NCBI RefSeq assembly: GCF_000187935.1
Contig: NZ_AEUT02000001.1
Coordinates: 1,612,001 to 1,676,000, forward strand
Source of the DNA: Streptococcus parauberis NCFD 2020
GTDB taxonomy: Bacteria > Bacillota > Bacilli > Lactobacillales > Streptococcaceae
Reading direction: 5' to 3'
DNA length: 64,000 nucleotides
Part shown: positions 8,589 to 17,546 of the stretch, in pieces
Position numbering within the stretch: position 1 is the stretch's first letter
Layout of the letters: every line of letters begins with the position of its first letter
Notes under the pieces: generated by a model
Seen by the model: the letters and a program-made list of their open reading frames with translations, nothing else
What the model was told of the DNA's origin: nothing
Databases searched by the model: none
Position numbers and translations under genes: made by a program

Positions 8589-8606
8589 TATTTTTCCTCG
8601 TTTCAT

Positions 8607-8863
8607 AATAATCTACTATATCAATAATATCAAATTAAAATGCTTTCAATAAGAATTTTTTAAAAAAATATATTGTTTGTAAAAAGACTAATCATTGAAA
8701 ATTCACTTAAGGATTTTTAGATCTGTTATGTAGTTTCAGTAAATAATTTGTTATCACTATGAGCGGTACTGAAGCATATAAATAATTTTAAACTTTGTAA
8801 CAGTTAAAATAATTAATGCTATTTCAACATAAATTTAAGATAAAAATAAAGGCAATTAATTAA
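8607..8863. other. Upstream region of the RloC-like gene
   Basis: AT-rich, no ORF. It should contain the minus-strand promoter of the ATPase gene. I see no convincing operator. Confidence 0.4.
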
Positions 8864-8943
8864 TGGCACTGAATCCCTAAAATGAGACAAAAGAAAAACA
8901 CTCCTGTTGAAATCTAGTAAACTAGAAACAGGAGTGTTTTATT

Positions 8944-9235
8944 ATGGTAAAAAAAAGCATATTCATGGGAAACTAAGCTTGCTTGCATCGAGATGAAGAA
9001 AGCAGGCAAGTCTAACAGAGTTATTATGGAGACACTAGGTATCAAAAATGATAGTCAAATCTATACTTGGATGAAATGGTACGAAAACGAGGAGCTTTAT
9101 CGTTTCCATCAAGGTGTTGGCAAGCAATATACCTATGGTAAAGGCTTGGAACATCTATCTGAAGTGGAACAATTACAATTACAAGTTGACCTCTTAAAAA
9201 AGTATCGAGGCTTGATAAGGAAATCGATAAAGTAA
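8944..9235 (+). pseudogene. IS3-family OrfA, frameshifted near its start
   Basis: From ATG 8944 the frame needs six A after GTA but seven are present (8950-8956), shifting into a stop. Removing one A restores VKKAYSWETKLACIEMKKAG and a ~97-residue HTH OrfA that continues to 9235. The body keeps the helix-turn-helix (GKSNRVIMETLGIKNDSQIY) and a leucine-rich C-terminus. The A6G run near 9195-9201 is the expected site for -1 frameshifting into OrfB. Confidence 0.75.
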
Positions 9236-9249
9236 GTCTTATCAAGCTT

Positions 9250-10074
9250 GTGGAAGACTATAAAAACAACTACCCGATAGCTGTCATTCTAGACTGTTTT
9301 GACATCAAACGGTCGACTTATTACCGTTGGAAAAAGGAGTATGAGAAGCCACAAAAAAAAGATGACGTCATTGAATTAATTGAACAGCTCTACATGGAGA
9401 ATCACTTTATTTATGGATATCGTACCATTACACGATTGCTCAAAAAGATCCACGGATTGACTGTTAATGCAAAGAAAGTCTATCGTATCATAAAAAATAA
9501 TGGCTGGCTTTGTCGGACACGTACCAAGAAAGTTCCAAATTTGGGTAAAGCTTATGATTTAACAGATAACAAATTGAGTAGGGATTTCCATGCAGATAAG
9601 CCTATGGAAAAGCTTGTAACAGATATTACCTACCTATATTTTGGTAACTGTAAATTGTATCTCTCATCAATTATGGATCTCTATAACCGAGAAATTATAG
9701 CTTACACTATCTCAGATTGTCAGGATACGGATTTTGTACTAGATACCCTTAATCAGTTAAAATTGCCTAAAGGTGCAATCTTACACAGTGACCAAGGCTC
9801 AGTGTATACTTCTATGGCTTACTATCAAGCTTGTACGAAAAAAGGCATTATCCGCTCAATGTCCCGAAAAGGAACACCTGCAGATAACGCCTGTATTGAA
9901 TGGTTTCACTCCGCCCTAAAGACTGAAACCTTTTATCTCCATGATAGGAGAAAATACAACAAAGATAGTATAACAAAAATTGTTGAAAATTACATAACAT
10001 TTTATAATGAAACTAGAATTCAACAGAGATTAAACGACCAGTCTCCTGTACAGTACAGAAAACTGATCGCCTAA
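9250..10074 (+). CDS. IS3-family OrfB transposase (DDE/rve integrase domain)
   Basis: 274 residues from GTG 9250, although in practice it is probably made as an OrfAB fusion: the -1 frame after the A6G run reads KVSRLDKEIDKVSLIKLVED straight into this ORF. The N-terminal HTH_21 region (FIYGYRTITRLLKK) is followed by the rve domain with DDE residues in VTDITYL, LHSDQGSVY and CIEWFHSALKTE. OrfB appears intact, but the frameshift in OrfA may make the copy inactive unless another copy supplies transposase. Confidence 0.9.
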   Translation: MEDYKNNYPIAVILDCFDIKRSTYYRWKKEYEKPQKKDDVIELIEQLYMENHFIYGYRTITRLLKKIHGLTVNAKKVYRIIKNNGWLCRTRTKKVPNLGKAYDLTDNKLSRDFHADKPMEKLVTDITYLYFGNCKLYLSSIMDLYNREIIAYTISDCQDTDFVLDTLNQLKLPKGAILHSDQGSVYTSMAYYQACTKKGIIRSMSRKGTPADNACIEWFHSALKTETFYLHDRRKYNKDSITKIVENYITFYNETRIQQRLNDQSPVQYRKLIA

Positions 10075-10144
10075 AAGTGTTTTTCTTGCGTCCCACTATT
10101 AGGGTGCAGTGCCCACCGAGTTCTTTTTTTCATAGATTTACTGT

Positions 10145-10161
10145 ATAACTTATGTTATACT
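10145..10161 (+). promoter_or_regulatory. Promoter -10 with overlapping palindrome before the methyltransferase gene
   Basis: ATAAC-TTAT-GTTAT (10145-10158) is a perfect dyad overlapping the TATACT -10 box (10156-10161). Because the methyltransferase has an N-terminal helix-turn-helix, self-repression at this dyad is a reasonable guess. The -35 is weak. Confidence 0.45.
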
Positions 10162-10211
10162 AAACTATCTGTAAAAAGAATAGGATGCTCAGATGCATAA
10201 AAAGGTATAAA

Positions 10212-12347
10212 ATGAACTTATCAACAAAAATGGTTGAAGAAAAATTCAACATAACACGTCAAACACTCCATAATTGGATTAATGAAGGAATCCTTGCTCC
10301 TCCAAAAAAAGATTTTAGAAATTGGTATATCTGGTCTGAGCAGGATATTCAAAATATCCAAAATATAATCGAAAAGAAAACTTCCGATAACAATTCCTAT
10401 AAAATCAATGATAGTTCGTTGAAAATTGAAAATCGACGATACCTTGGTTCTAAACAAAAGATGTTAAACTTTATAAGCGAGGTTGTCGAAAATAATGTTT
10501 CAGAAGTTACGACTGTTGCCGATATCTTTGGAGGTACAGGAGTAGTCTCTGATTTATTTCGGAAGCAAGGCAAAAAGATTATTATAAATGATATTCTACA
10601 TTCAAATGTTGTAAACTATAAGACTTGGTTTGGAAATGAAGTTATTGATTATAATAAAGTTATTTCTATAATTGATGAACTGAATAAACTTACTCCTATA
10701 TCCGACAATTATGTTTCAAAAAACTTTGGTGATAAATATTTCTCTATCGAAAATGCTAGAAAGATTGGTGTAATTCGAGAAAGCATCGAAAAATATGATG
10801 TAAACGAGCGTGAGAGGGCATTTTTACTTACTTCTTTACTCTATGCAATGGACAAGGTTGCAAATACTGTCGGACATTATGACGCATATAGGAAAAAGAT
10901 GGATACTTTGAACCCCATACATTTAAAAGTGCCTGAATATAATTTGAATACTGATAATGAAATATATAGCGAAGATGCTAACGATTTAGTTAAAAGGATT
11001 CAAGCAGATCTTGTATATATAGATACACCATATAACTCTAGACAATATGGTGACGCGTATCATCTTTTAGAAAACATAGTCGATTGGGAAAAACCCGAAT
11101 TAACGGGTGTAGCCTTAAAAATGATTAACAGAAGCCATATTAAATCGAAATATTCCACTTCAAAAGCACCTGAAGCCTTTGAAGATCTAATAAAGAACAT
11201 ACAAGCAAAGTACATACTAGTGTCATATAATAACATGGCTAAAAAAGGGAGTGGACGCTCAAATTCTAAAATTTCAAACAAAGAAATTATTGAAATATTA
11301 AAGAAAAAAGGTACGGTAAAAATTTTCGAGTTACCTTTCAAGGTATTTACAACTGGAAAAACAAATATTGATGACCATAAAGAGATATTATACCTATGTG
11401 AAACAAAAGATAATTCAATTGAAAAAGAAAAAAAAGACACTACTTCTATACAATCTGCAATAAACTATACAGGTGGTAAATTTAAGCTAATTTCTCAATT
11501 ACTCCCTCTATTTCCTAAAAAAATTAATAATTTTCACGATGTCTTTGCTGGTGGTGCTAATATTACACTCAATGTAGAAGCAAATAAGTATTTTGTAAAC
11601 GATATTAGTTCGCGAGTTATCGAACTATATAAATTTTTTGATCGCACCAAATACAATGATATATATATTAAAATTGAACACATAATTTCAAAATATGGAT
11701 TATCAAATACCAAAAAACACGGATATGAATTTTATAATACAGATTCTTCTACAGGATTAAAAGAAGTTAACCAAAAATCTTATCTTAATCTCAGAGAAAG
11801 TTATAATAATGGTGAATTCGATAAGGATACTGAATCACTAATTTTCTACATTCTAATAGTCTATGGGTTTAATAATCAAATAAGATTTAATAGTAAAGGC
11901 AAGTTCAACATGCCTACGGGAAAAAGAGATTTTAACCAAAAAATGGCACGAAAACTTGAAGCCTTCATGGAAGCCTTGCATAGGCGTGACGTATCCTATT
12001 CTTCATTAGATTTCAAAGACTACCTGAAACAACAGTTTTTTGAGACTGATGATTTCGTATATCTAGATCCACCTTATCTTATTTCTACTGCTTCTTACAA
12101 TGAAAATGGGGGATGGGAAGAAAAAGATGAGCTCGATCTTCTAAATTATTTAGATATTCTAGATGCCAGAGGTGTAAAGTTTGCACTCTCAAATGTTCTA
12201 GTTCATAAGGGAACGGAAAATAATATCCTCACGACTTGGGCCAAAAAGTATAACATCCATTATCTTAATTTCAACTATAATAATTCCAATTACCAATCAA
12301 AAGCGAAATCCAATAGCACTATTGAGGTTTTGATAACAAACTACTAA
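10212..12347 (+). CDS. Type IIS-like double-domain DNA adenine methyltransferase with N-terminal HTH (M.FokI-like)
   Basis: 711 residues from ATG 10212 (AAGG 6 bp upstream; ATG 10185 is in frame but poorly spaced). The N-terminal 60 residues look like a MerR/HTH_17 module (TRQTLHNWINEGILAPP). Two Dam-like adenine methyltransferase units follow: RRYLGSKQKM, DIFGGTGVV (~103) and IDTPYNSRQYG (Asp271-Tyr274); then INYTGGKFKLI, VFAGGANIT (~443) and YLDPPYLISTASY (619-622). M.FokI, M.StsI and M.SfaNI share this fused design, each half methylating one strand of an asymmetric site. It faces the restriction gene convergently. The recognition site cannot be read from sequence alone. Confidence 0.9.
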   Translation: MNLSTKMVEEKFNITRQTLHNWINEGILAPPKKDFRNWYIWSEQDIQNIQNIIEKKTSDNNSYKINDSSLKIENRRYLGSKQKMLNFISEVVENNVSEVTTVADIFGGTGVVSDLFRKQGKKIIINDILHSNVVNYKTWFGNEVIDYNKVISIIDELNKLTPISDNYVSKNFGDKYFSIENARKIGVIRESIEKYDVNERERAFLLTSLLYAMDKVANTVGHYDAYRKKMDTLNPIHLKVPEYNLNTDNEIYSEDANDLVKRIQADLVYIDTPYNSRQYGDAYHLLENIVDWEKPELTGVALKMINRSHIKSKYSTSKAPEAFEDLIKNIQAKYILVSYNNMAKKGSGRSNSKISNKEIIEILKKKGTVKIFELPFKVFTTGKTNIDDHKEILYLCETKDNSIEKEKKDTTSIQSAINYTGGKFKLISQLLPLFPKKINNFHDVFAGGANITLNVEANKYFVNDISSRVIELYKFFDRTKYNDIYIKIEHIISKYGLSNTKKHGYEFYNTDSSTGLKEVNQKSYLNLRESYNNGEFDKDTESLIFYILIVYGFNNQIRFNSKGKFNMPTGKRDFNQKMARKLEAFMEALHRRDVSYSSLDFKDYLKQQFFETDDFVYLDPPYLISTASYNENGGWEEKDELDLLNYLDILDARGVKFALSNVLVHKGTENNILTTWAKKYNIHYLNFNYNNSNYQSKAKSNSTIEVLITNY

Positions 12348-12378
12348 AAAAGTATGTGTTTACAGTCACATACTTTTT
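12345..12378. terminator. Bidirectional terminator between methyltransferase and endonuclease genes
   Basis: AAAAAGTATGTG and CACATACTTTTT are a perfect stem with an 8-nt loop, A-rich on one side and T-rich on the other. It serves the methyltransferase gene on the + strand and could also serve the convergent endonuclease gene. Confidence 0.85.
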
Positions 12379-12615
12379 TACTTGAACTCATCACAAATAG
12401 TGGTCCTGCACAATACTACTCCAGTTCCATTTTCCTTTACCATTTTGTCCTGACTATTTTGAAATATCGATTTTATACTAACTAAACTTTTTAACACTTT
12501 AACTTTATCATTTATTAACTGTTCATTACACTTTTCACTATCAATATTAACGAATTCAAAAGCTAATAGTTTGTCATATATAAAATGTAGTATGTTAATA
12601 GTAAAAATCCTAATT

Positions 12616-14655
12616 TTATCTGCTTTTTAGAACTTCTTTAACTATCTCATCTCTCCAATTATTTAAAACAAGCTGAGGCTTAGGAGATCTATGAGACTCT
12701 ATGATTGATAAAAGTTCTATGTCTGAAATACGTTTAATTAAAATCTGCATAACTTCGTCAGTCGTTAGTGCAAAAATCCTTAATCCATTGATAGTTCCTG
12801 AGTTGAAAGTACCATTAAACTGTACATATTGGCTTGCTCTAAAAATATTCAAGACATTATTATCTAACTCATTGGCGATAAATATAGTCTGAGAATTACG
12901 ATTTGCGATTTCAAAATTGATACTATGACGTATTACTGGCTCTAGCTCACCTCGTTTTTGAGTGTTCATATCCATGAGGGTCGCTTCAATTAAAAGTGAA
13001 TAGTCTTCATTAACAATCTCAATATCTCCTGCTCCACCACCTCTATGGGTTAATGGCAGCTTGTTACCATCAAGCGAAACTTGGAATAATTGATGCACCT
13101 TGAATTTCTTATTTTTAGAAATATAATACCAAGCAATCGTCAAAACGTATTCATAAATGGTTGGAACAGTCGCAGTTTCTGTGACAAGTTCAAAAATTTT
13201 CTCATCATCTCTTTCTTTGATTGATTCCAAAATAGTTACGACTTTTTCAATTGGAAAGTTCGTTTCGATGAATGTCCGGTATTCATTTTCTCTTCTTTCG
13301 ACGATTACATCATTGACTTGGCTTAAGTTTGTAATTCCAAATTCTTCCCCTAAAACTTGATAAATTGAATCTATCTCACTTGAGGAAATATCTAAAATCT
13401 CAGTCGTCGATAAGTCTGAAAACCAGGGACTATCTGCTGTCAATTCGTAATCAGTATAGGGTTCACTACCAGTTAAAGTAAATTTGTTTCCCAGTAAATC
13501 AATCAACGGAGATATAATCCATTTACTATTGAGATTTGCCAATCCATTTTCAAAACTAATCAAACCAGTTACTTGAAATGCCCTTCGGCACATATCTGAA
13601 TACTCTCTAATTAAATCATTATGTTTACTAAAAATAAATCGGAGATAGATTTGGTAACCATCTCCACTCAGAAGATGATTATCAACATTATCATCAAGAA
13701 ACTCCGTAACTGTAGTATTTCTACTGATTTTAAATGGTGTTTTTCCTTCTCCGAATGCCTTTTTAATTTTATCATCCTTTGACAATTTTATTATTTTTGC
13801 TAGTATGTCATCTGAATGATTTTTTGAAAACTCCAGAAGGTAAAGGACATACTCCTTATACAGTAAAGAAGTTTGGTTGTTATCCCTGTTATTGAAGTAC
13901 TTAATAAAGTTTTCATCAGATAAATCATCTTTACTAAACATCTCTTTAACTAAATCTAACTCGACTTGTGAGCGTAGAGTTGGTGCAAAAAGTCGCTGAT
14001 AATAATCGTCAAAAATCTCACGATTATTATATGTACCTTGATAATCACGGATAATATTTTGTAACTCTTCTTCACTCAGTCCAGGCTTAATCGACTCAAT
14101 AATTTTTAAAAAGTCTTGCTGAGGTACATCATCATACTTAGACAAAAATTGCAAAGCAAACCGGAAATTATAGAAATAATCATCTGAATCAGAAGCATAT
14201 ATTCTAAGTTTTAGAAATTGCCTAAAATAAACCAAATTATCATTAGACATGTTTAAAACAGTCTCAATAGCATCAGCTTCCTTTAAGTCACCATTGAAAT
14301 AGGCTTGTCCTACAGAACTTACTTTCCTATCTGATGAAATTAACCCTGTTTTCATTAGAGCATTCGTCAAAGTCCTTCCTCTTAAACCTAATCTAGTTGG
14401 ATTTACCTTATAATTCTTCGCTCGTCTAAAATCGCTAAATAGTTCAATTCCTTCTTCTTTCTCTAATCTAACAATTTCATCAATGAATGATTTATAAAAT
14501 TCCTCTTGTAATATTGTATTACGTTCCCAAATTAAACCACTACTCATATATTCAAATACATGCTTTAAAATTAACTTGTTTACTTCTACCAGTTGTTTTA
14601 CACGAATAGAAGTATCACCCATATTAAAAATACTATTTGGACTATCTAACTTCAT
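12616..14655 (-). CDS. Type IIS-like restriction endonuclease, AlwI-family candidate
   Basis: 679 residues, ATG 14655 with GGAGGTG 5 bp upstream. The C-terminal catalytic region has THRGGGAGDIEI followed by LLIEATLM, giving Asp544 and Glu557-Ala-Thr, a PD-(D/E)xK-type site with the usual Lys replaced, as I recall for AlwI-like enzymes. It ends in LNNWRDEIVKEVL. The large helical N-terminal part would be the DNA-recognition region. It is convergent with a double-domain adenine methyltransferase, the usual pairing for asymmetric-site (type IIS) systems. Family assignment is from memory of the motif order; FokI-like cleavage distance cannot be inferred. Confidence 0.75.
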   Translation of the reverse strand: MKLDSPNSIFNMGDTSIRVKQLVEVNKLILKHVFEYMSSGLIWERNTILQEEFYKSFIDEIVRLEKEEGIELFSDFRRAKNYKVNPTRLGLRGRTLTNALMKTGLISSDRKVSSVGQAYFNGDLKEADAIETVLNMSNDNLVYFRQFLKLRIYASDSDDYFYNFRFALQFLSKYDDVPQQDFLKIIESIKPGLSEEELQNIIRDYQGTYNNREIFDDYYQRLFAPTLRSQVELDLVKEMFSKDDLSDENFIKYFNNRDNNQTSLLYKEYVLYLLEFSKNHSDDILAKIIKLSKDDKIKKAFGEGKTPFKISRNTTVTEFLDDNVDNHLLSGDGYQIYLRFIFSKHNDLIREYSDMCRRAFQVTGLISFENGLANLNSKWIISPLIDLLGNKFTLTGSEPYTDYELTADSPWFSDLSTTEILDISSSEIDSIYQVLGEEFGITNLSQVNDVIVERRENEYRTFIETNFPIEKVVTILESIKERDDEKIFELVTETATVPTIYEYVLTIAWYYISKNKKFKVHQLFQVSLDGNKLPLTHRGGGAGDIEIVNEDYSLLIEATLMDMNTQKRGELEPVIRHSINFEIANRNSQTIFIANELDNNVLNIFRASQYVQFNGTFNSGTINGLRIFALTTDEVMQILIKRISDIELLSIIESHRSPKPQLVLNNWRDEIVKEVLKSR

Positions 14656-14869
14656 GCCAACACCTCCAGCTCTTATTTTACTACTAACATTATATCGTTT
14701 CCATTCCTTGTTTCCAATTAAAATTACAAATATTAAAACCTTATTCGAAAGTTGTACACTTTTTTCTGAAAAATTTTATCTCTTCTTTAAAGAAATTCAT
14801 GCTTATAATTCAAGTTTTTATTAGTTTAAATTTTAATATGAGGAATATCTTTTAATAACCTAATTTGTA

Positions 14870-15885
14870 AAATTAAGCTAGACAGAAAAAAGCCATCTAT
14901 GTTAGGCTCAGATAAACACCACATTTGTCTGAAAGGAACTAACATAAATGACCTATACTCATCTTACCACAAATGAACTTGTTATGATAGAGGCTTACTA
15001 GCAACAGTTAGTGCTATTGTTGCGTCTTTAGGGCGATCAAAACAGACGATTTATAAGGTTATACACTATCTTAAAGCAGGACATTCAGCCTATGAGTACT
15101 ATGAGCACTACAAAGCGAACAAAAAGCGCTGTGGTCGCCGTAAAATATGGCTGACGAAAGATGTAAAAGTATTTATTCAAAGCTATTTGGACCGTGATTG
15201 GAGTCTTGACGTCATTAAAGGAACTTATCCCGATACTATTCCCTGTTCTATGCGAACACTCTATCGTTTGGCTGATCGTGGTATTTTTGCTAAGGAAGAC
15301 CTGCCTTGGAAAGGTAAACGAAAACCAAACGGCAAGAAGGAAATGCGCGGGAAGCAATCTTTTCGTAGAGATATTCGCGAACGATCTGATATCTATCCAA
15401 ACTTTGACATAGAATTTGGGCATCTTGAAGGAGATACGATTGTAGGTAAGAATCATAAGAGTGCTGTCATCACATTAGTTGAAAGGCAGTCGAAAGCCAT
15501 AATCACGCTACAGACCAATGGACGAAAAGCTAGTGATATTGAGTATTCAATCAGTCGGTGGATGTCACAATTACCAAGACACCTTTTTAAGTCTATTACC
15601 TTTGATTGTGGTAAAGAATTCTCAAACTGGCAGTCTCTCTCTAATAAACACGACATTGATATTTTCTTTGCGGATCCAGGTTGCCCAGGTCAACGTGGTC
15701 TGAGTGAACAGTCTAACGGTCTTTTAAGAAGGTGTGGACTTCCAAAGCAAATGGAGTTTAGTAATCTCTCTCAAAACGACTTATCAGCTATAGCTGATAA
15801 AAGGAATAGAATACCTAGAAAATCACTAAACTATCAAACACCATATCAAGTTTTTCTGAGTAAGATAAACTGTCTAACTTAATTT
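14870..15885 (+). mobile_element. IS30-family insertion sequence, decayed
   Basis: About 1.0 kb bounded by AAATTAAGCTAGACAG (14870-14885) and the inverted copy CTGTCTAACTTAATTT (15870-15885), one mismatch. It encodes an IS30/IS1239-like transposase whose N-terminal part is out of frame. It lies between the restriction endonuclease gene and the HEPN-motif gene. Confidence 0.8.
14948..15882 (+). pseudogene. IS30-family transposase, frameshifted
   Basis: ATG 14948 opens MTYTHLTTNELVMIEAY, the typical start of IS1239-like transposases, but meets a stop at ~15000. The frame resumes from ~15010 (VSAIVASLGRSKQTIYKV) and stays open to 15882. The rest carries the IS30 catalytic core: HLEGDTIVG, SITFDCGKEFSNW and a late RKSLNYQTPYQVFLS. 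A small indel around 15000-15010 has disabled the N-terminal DNA-binding part. Confidence 0.85.
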
Positions 15886-15982
15886 GACAATTTGGGTAAC
15901 TAAAAAAATGACTTAACTTATGTGAAACCTAAAAATTCTATTTTTATAAAATTTTATTTGTTTTGAGTTTAACACGTTAAAA

Positions 15983-16534
15983 TTATTGTTTTCTCATTAT
16001 TCTCATCTTTCCATCATCCTTACAAAAAGAATGGGCTATTGAAAAAATCTTTTTTTCCGACTCTTGATTATATTTTGGACTACTTTCCTTCCAATTTTCA
16101 ACGGCCTTGATGATTCCATCAACAAAATAATTTATATCAAAGAAAAGAATAGTCTCACCATCATACTTAGCAGAAAAAATTTTTTTAGGACTTCCAAGAT
16201 CAGAGACTGGAACTATATCATCAACCTTCTTGTTCGCCCATTTGGAGTAACTTTTTTGTGTGTTAGGATTTGCTGAACCTTCATGAAGTAGAGCACATCT
16301 TAGATGCCAAATATTAGAGGCGTCTAAATATTCATCTGCTGAAAAAAAAGTCCCATTCAATAAAAAATTTTCTATCCATAATTTGTAACGTTCATTAGAT
16401 TGTTTATTAATATTCTTATATTCTAAAGCTGAACAAATATCAATAAGAACTAAAGAGCTTGTGAAGCTTGCAAAATAATTATTTGTTTTTTGAGACGATT
16501 TAATTGATGTAATAATATCTTCAATTTTTCCCAA
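15983..16534 (-). CDS. Hypothetical protein with HEPN-type R-x4-H motif
   Basis: 183 residues from a TTG start at 16534 preceded by GGGAGGG; no ATG is suitably placed. I do not recognise the family. It is mostly helical, with NIWHLRCALLHEGSAN at residues 75-90, where Arg79 and His84 form the R-x4-H signature of HEPN ribonuclease or HEPN-like domains. A hydrophobic helix FTSSLVLIDICSALEY precedes it. It stands alone among ICE cargo without an obvious antitoxin next to it. Candidate RNase or abortive-infection protein; this rests on a short motif only. Confidence 0.55.
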   Translation of the reverse strand: MGKIEDIITSIKSSQKTNNYFASFTSSLVLIDICSALEYKNINKQSNERYKLWIENFLLNGTFFSADEYLDASNIWHLRCALLHEGSANPNTQKSYSKWANKKVDDIVPVSDLGSPKKIFSAKYDGETILFFDINYFVDGIIKAVENWKESSPKYNQESEKKIFSIAHSFCKDDGKMRIMRKQ

Positions 16535-16894
16535 TTTTCCCTCCCTCTATTTCTTATACCTTGGAATTTCTAACATATACATCCTTGACAAAGTATATTC
16601 TTTGATAATTTAGGTCTAGTTAGACATTTTCCCCATTTAACTCACATTATTTAGTTACTTATCTTTCCACATGAAAATATTCGTTTTATTCACTCCATAA
16701 TTCAGATTCATTAGGAAAAATATAATTTTGTGTTTTAAATAATATTCCTTAACCACCTCAATCCATTTATTTACCATATTAGCTCTCATCAAAGCGTATA
16801 GAATTCTTCTTTCAACTTAATTCATCAAATGCTCCAACTGCTTTAAGAAGAGTTTGAAAAAATAGGATTGATAATAAATACTATTTTTTTCAAT
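16535..16894 (-). pseudogene. Degenerate coding remnant in a 360-bp gap
   Basis: Minus-strand fragments can be read between about 16686 and 16860: KAVGAFDELS, then in another frame RRILYALMRANMVNKWIEVV, then FPNESELWSE-stop at 16686. They look like pieces of one short gene broken by two frameshifts, but I cannot name the family. The remaining bases show no feature. Confidence 0.3.
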
Positions 16895-17188
16895 CTACTT
16901 TTTATTTATATCATTCCCTACATATCGAAAAGTCCTGACATTTTTATTGTCGTTTTCCAGAGATACTCGGAAATGAAAATAATGGTCTCGTCCATCACTT
17001 GATTTTTCCTTGTTAAGCTTGAAATAATTTTTATGAGATAATGCCATGGACAATAGAATATCATCAATGATAAATGTTAGGGGTGTTCCGTCTGCCGAAT
17101 GCCGGTAAAAATCTTCTTCAAACTTAATATAGCTCTCTGAAAAATAATCTATCTGTAGCTTATCTTTATAAATCTCTTTCCTATTCAT
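16895..17188 (-). CDS. Small protein of the UmuC operon (DUF5960-like)
   Basis: 97 residues, charged and soluble, with QIDYFSESYIKFEEDFYRHS and DDILLSMALSHKNYFKL. From memory it resembles DUF5960 proteins found next to Y-family polymerase genes in streptococcal mobile elements; no function is known. It overlaps the stop codon of the upstream gene by 8 bp and is the last gene of the SOS-type operon. Confidence 0.6.
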   Translation of the reverse strand: MNRKEIYKDKLQIDYFSESYIKFEEDFYRHSADGTPLTFIIDDILLSMALSHKNYFKLNKEKSSDGRDHYFHFRVSLENDNKNVRTFRYVGNDINKK

Positions 17189-17546
17189 CTATTACTTCTC
17201 CCTCGACTAATTGGATAACTAATATATCATTAACTTTTATCAAATGAAATTGTTCATCTGATTTTACTACAATTTCGTTTTTAGATAATTCTGTCACCTG
17301 TCCCTGATAGGTGGCTTTTTGTTTGTCTTCTCTTACCGTGAATTGCCCTTTAAATTGACCAACATAGAGTTGTGAGATAAGTGTGAGCTTGTCAGGTAAA
17401 CTAAGTACTTCTGAAAACTCAATTTTGTTTTTCTCCTCACCCAAGGATGTAGTGTGCTCTGACAAGAAAAATCCTAACCATTTCATCATTCCACGGTCTT
17501 GATGAACCCTTGCTGATTGAAAGGGTAAATAACTTCTATCTACCAT
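17181..17546 (-). CDS. Small accessory protein of the UmuC-type polymerase (YolD-like candidate)
   Basis: 121 residues, directly coupled to the polymerase gene (the start overlaps its stop). It begins MVDRSYLPFQSARVHQDRGM and ends in a beta-rich segment (FTVREDKQKATYQGQVTELS). Bacillus YolD proteins sit next to UvrX/UmuC polymerases and have similar size and a RGMMKW-like N-terminal motif, so a polymerase partner is likely. This is context plus a weak motif. Confidence 0.6.
   Translation of the reverse strand: MVDRSYLPFQSARVHQDRGMMKWLGFFLSEHTTSLGEEKNKIEFSEVLSLPDKLTLISQLYVGQFKGQFTVREDKQKATYQGQVTELSKNEIVVKSDEQFHLIKVNDILVIQLVEGEVIDE

Larger units (their letters stand above)
8864..10115 (+). mobile_element. 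IS3-family (IS150-group) insertion sequence
   Basis: About 1.25 kb. The ends are imperfect inverted repeats: left GGCACTGAATCCCTAA and right (reverse complement) GGCACTGCACCCTAAT, continuing into TGAGAC...AAGAAAAACACT and TGGGAC...AAGAAAAACACT. It encodes OrfA and a DDE OrfB linked by an A6G slippery site. Just inside the left end AAACACTCCTGTT pairs with AACAGGAGTGTTT (8897-8939), a hairpin that may stop outside transcription. No clear target-site duplication is seen, which suggests a later rearrangement or divergence. Confidence 0.85.

Noticed and set aside
8864..10115. Target-site duplication of the IS3 copy
   Set aside because: The bases outside the two ends (TTAA side and CCGAG side) do not match, so no duplication can be claimed.
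12397..12620. Minus-strand open frame of ~75 codons overlapping the end of the restriction endonuclease gene
   Set aside because: It has no ATG, GTG or TTG near its beginning and no ribosome binding site, and the endonuclease already ends with a family-like C-terminus. It may be an old frameshifted extension, but this cannot be supported.
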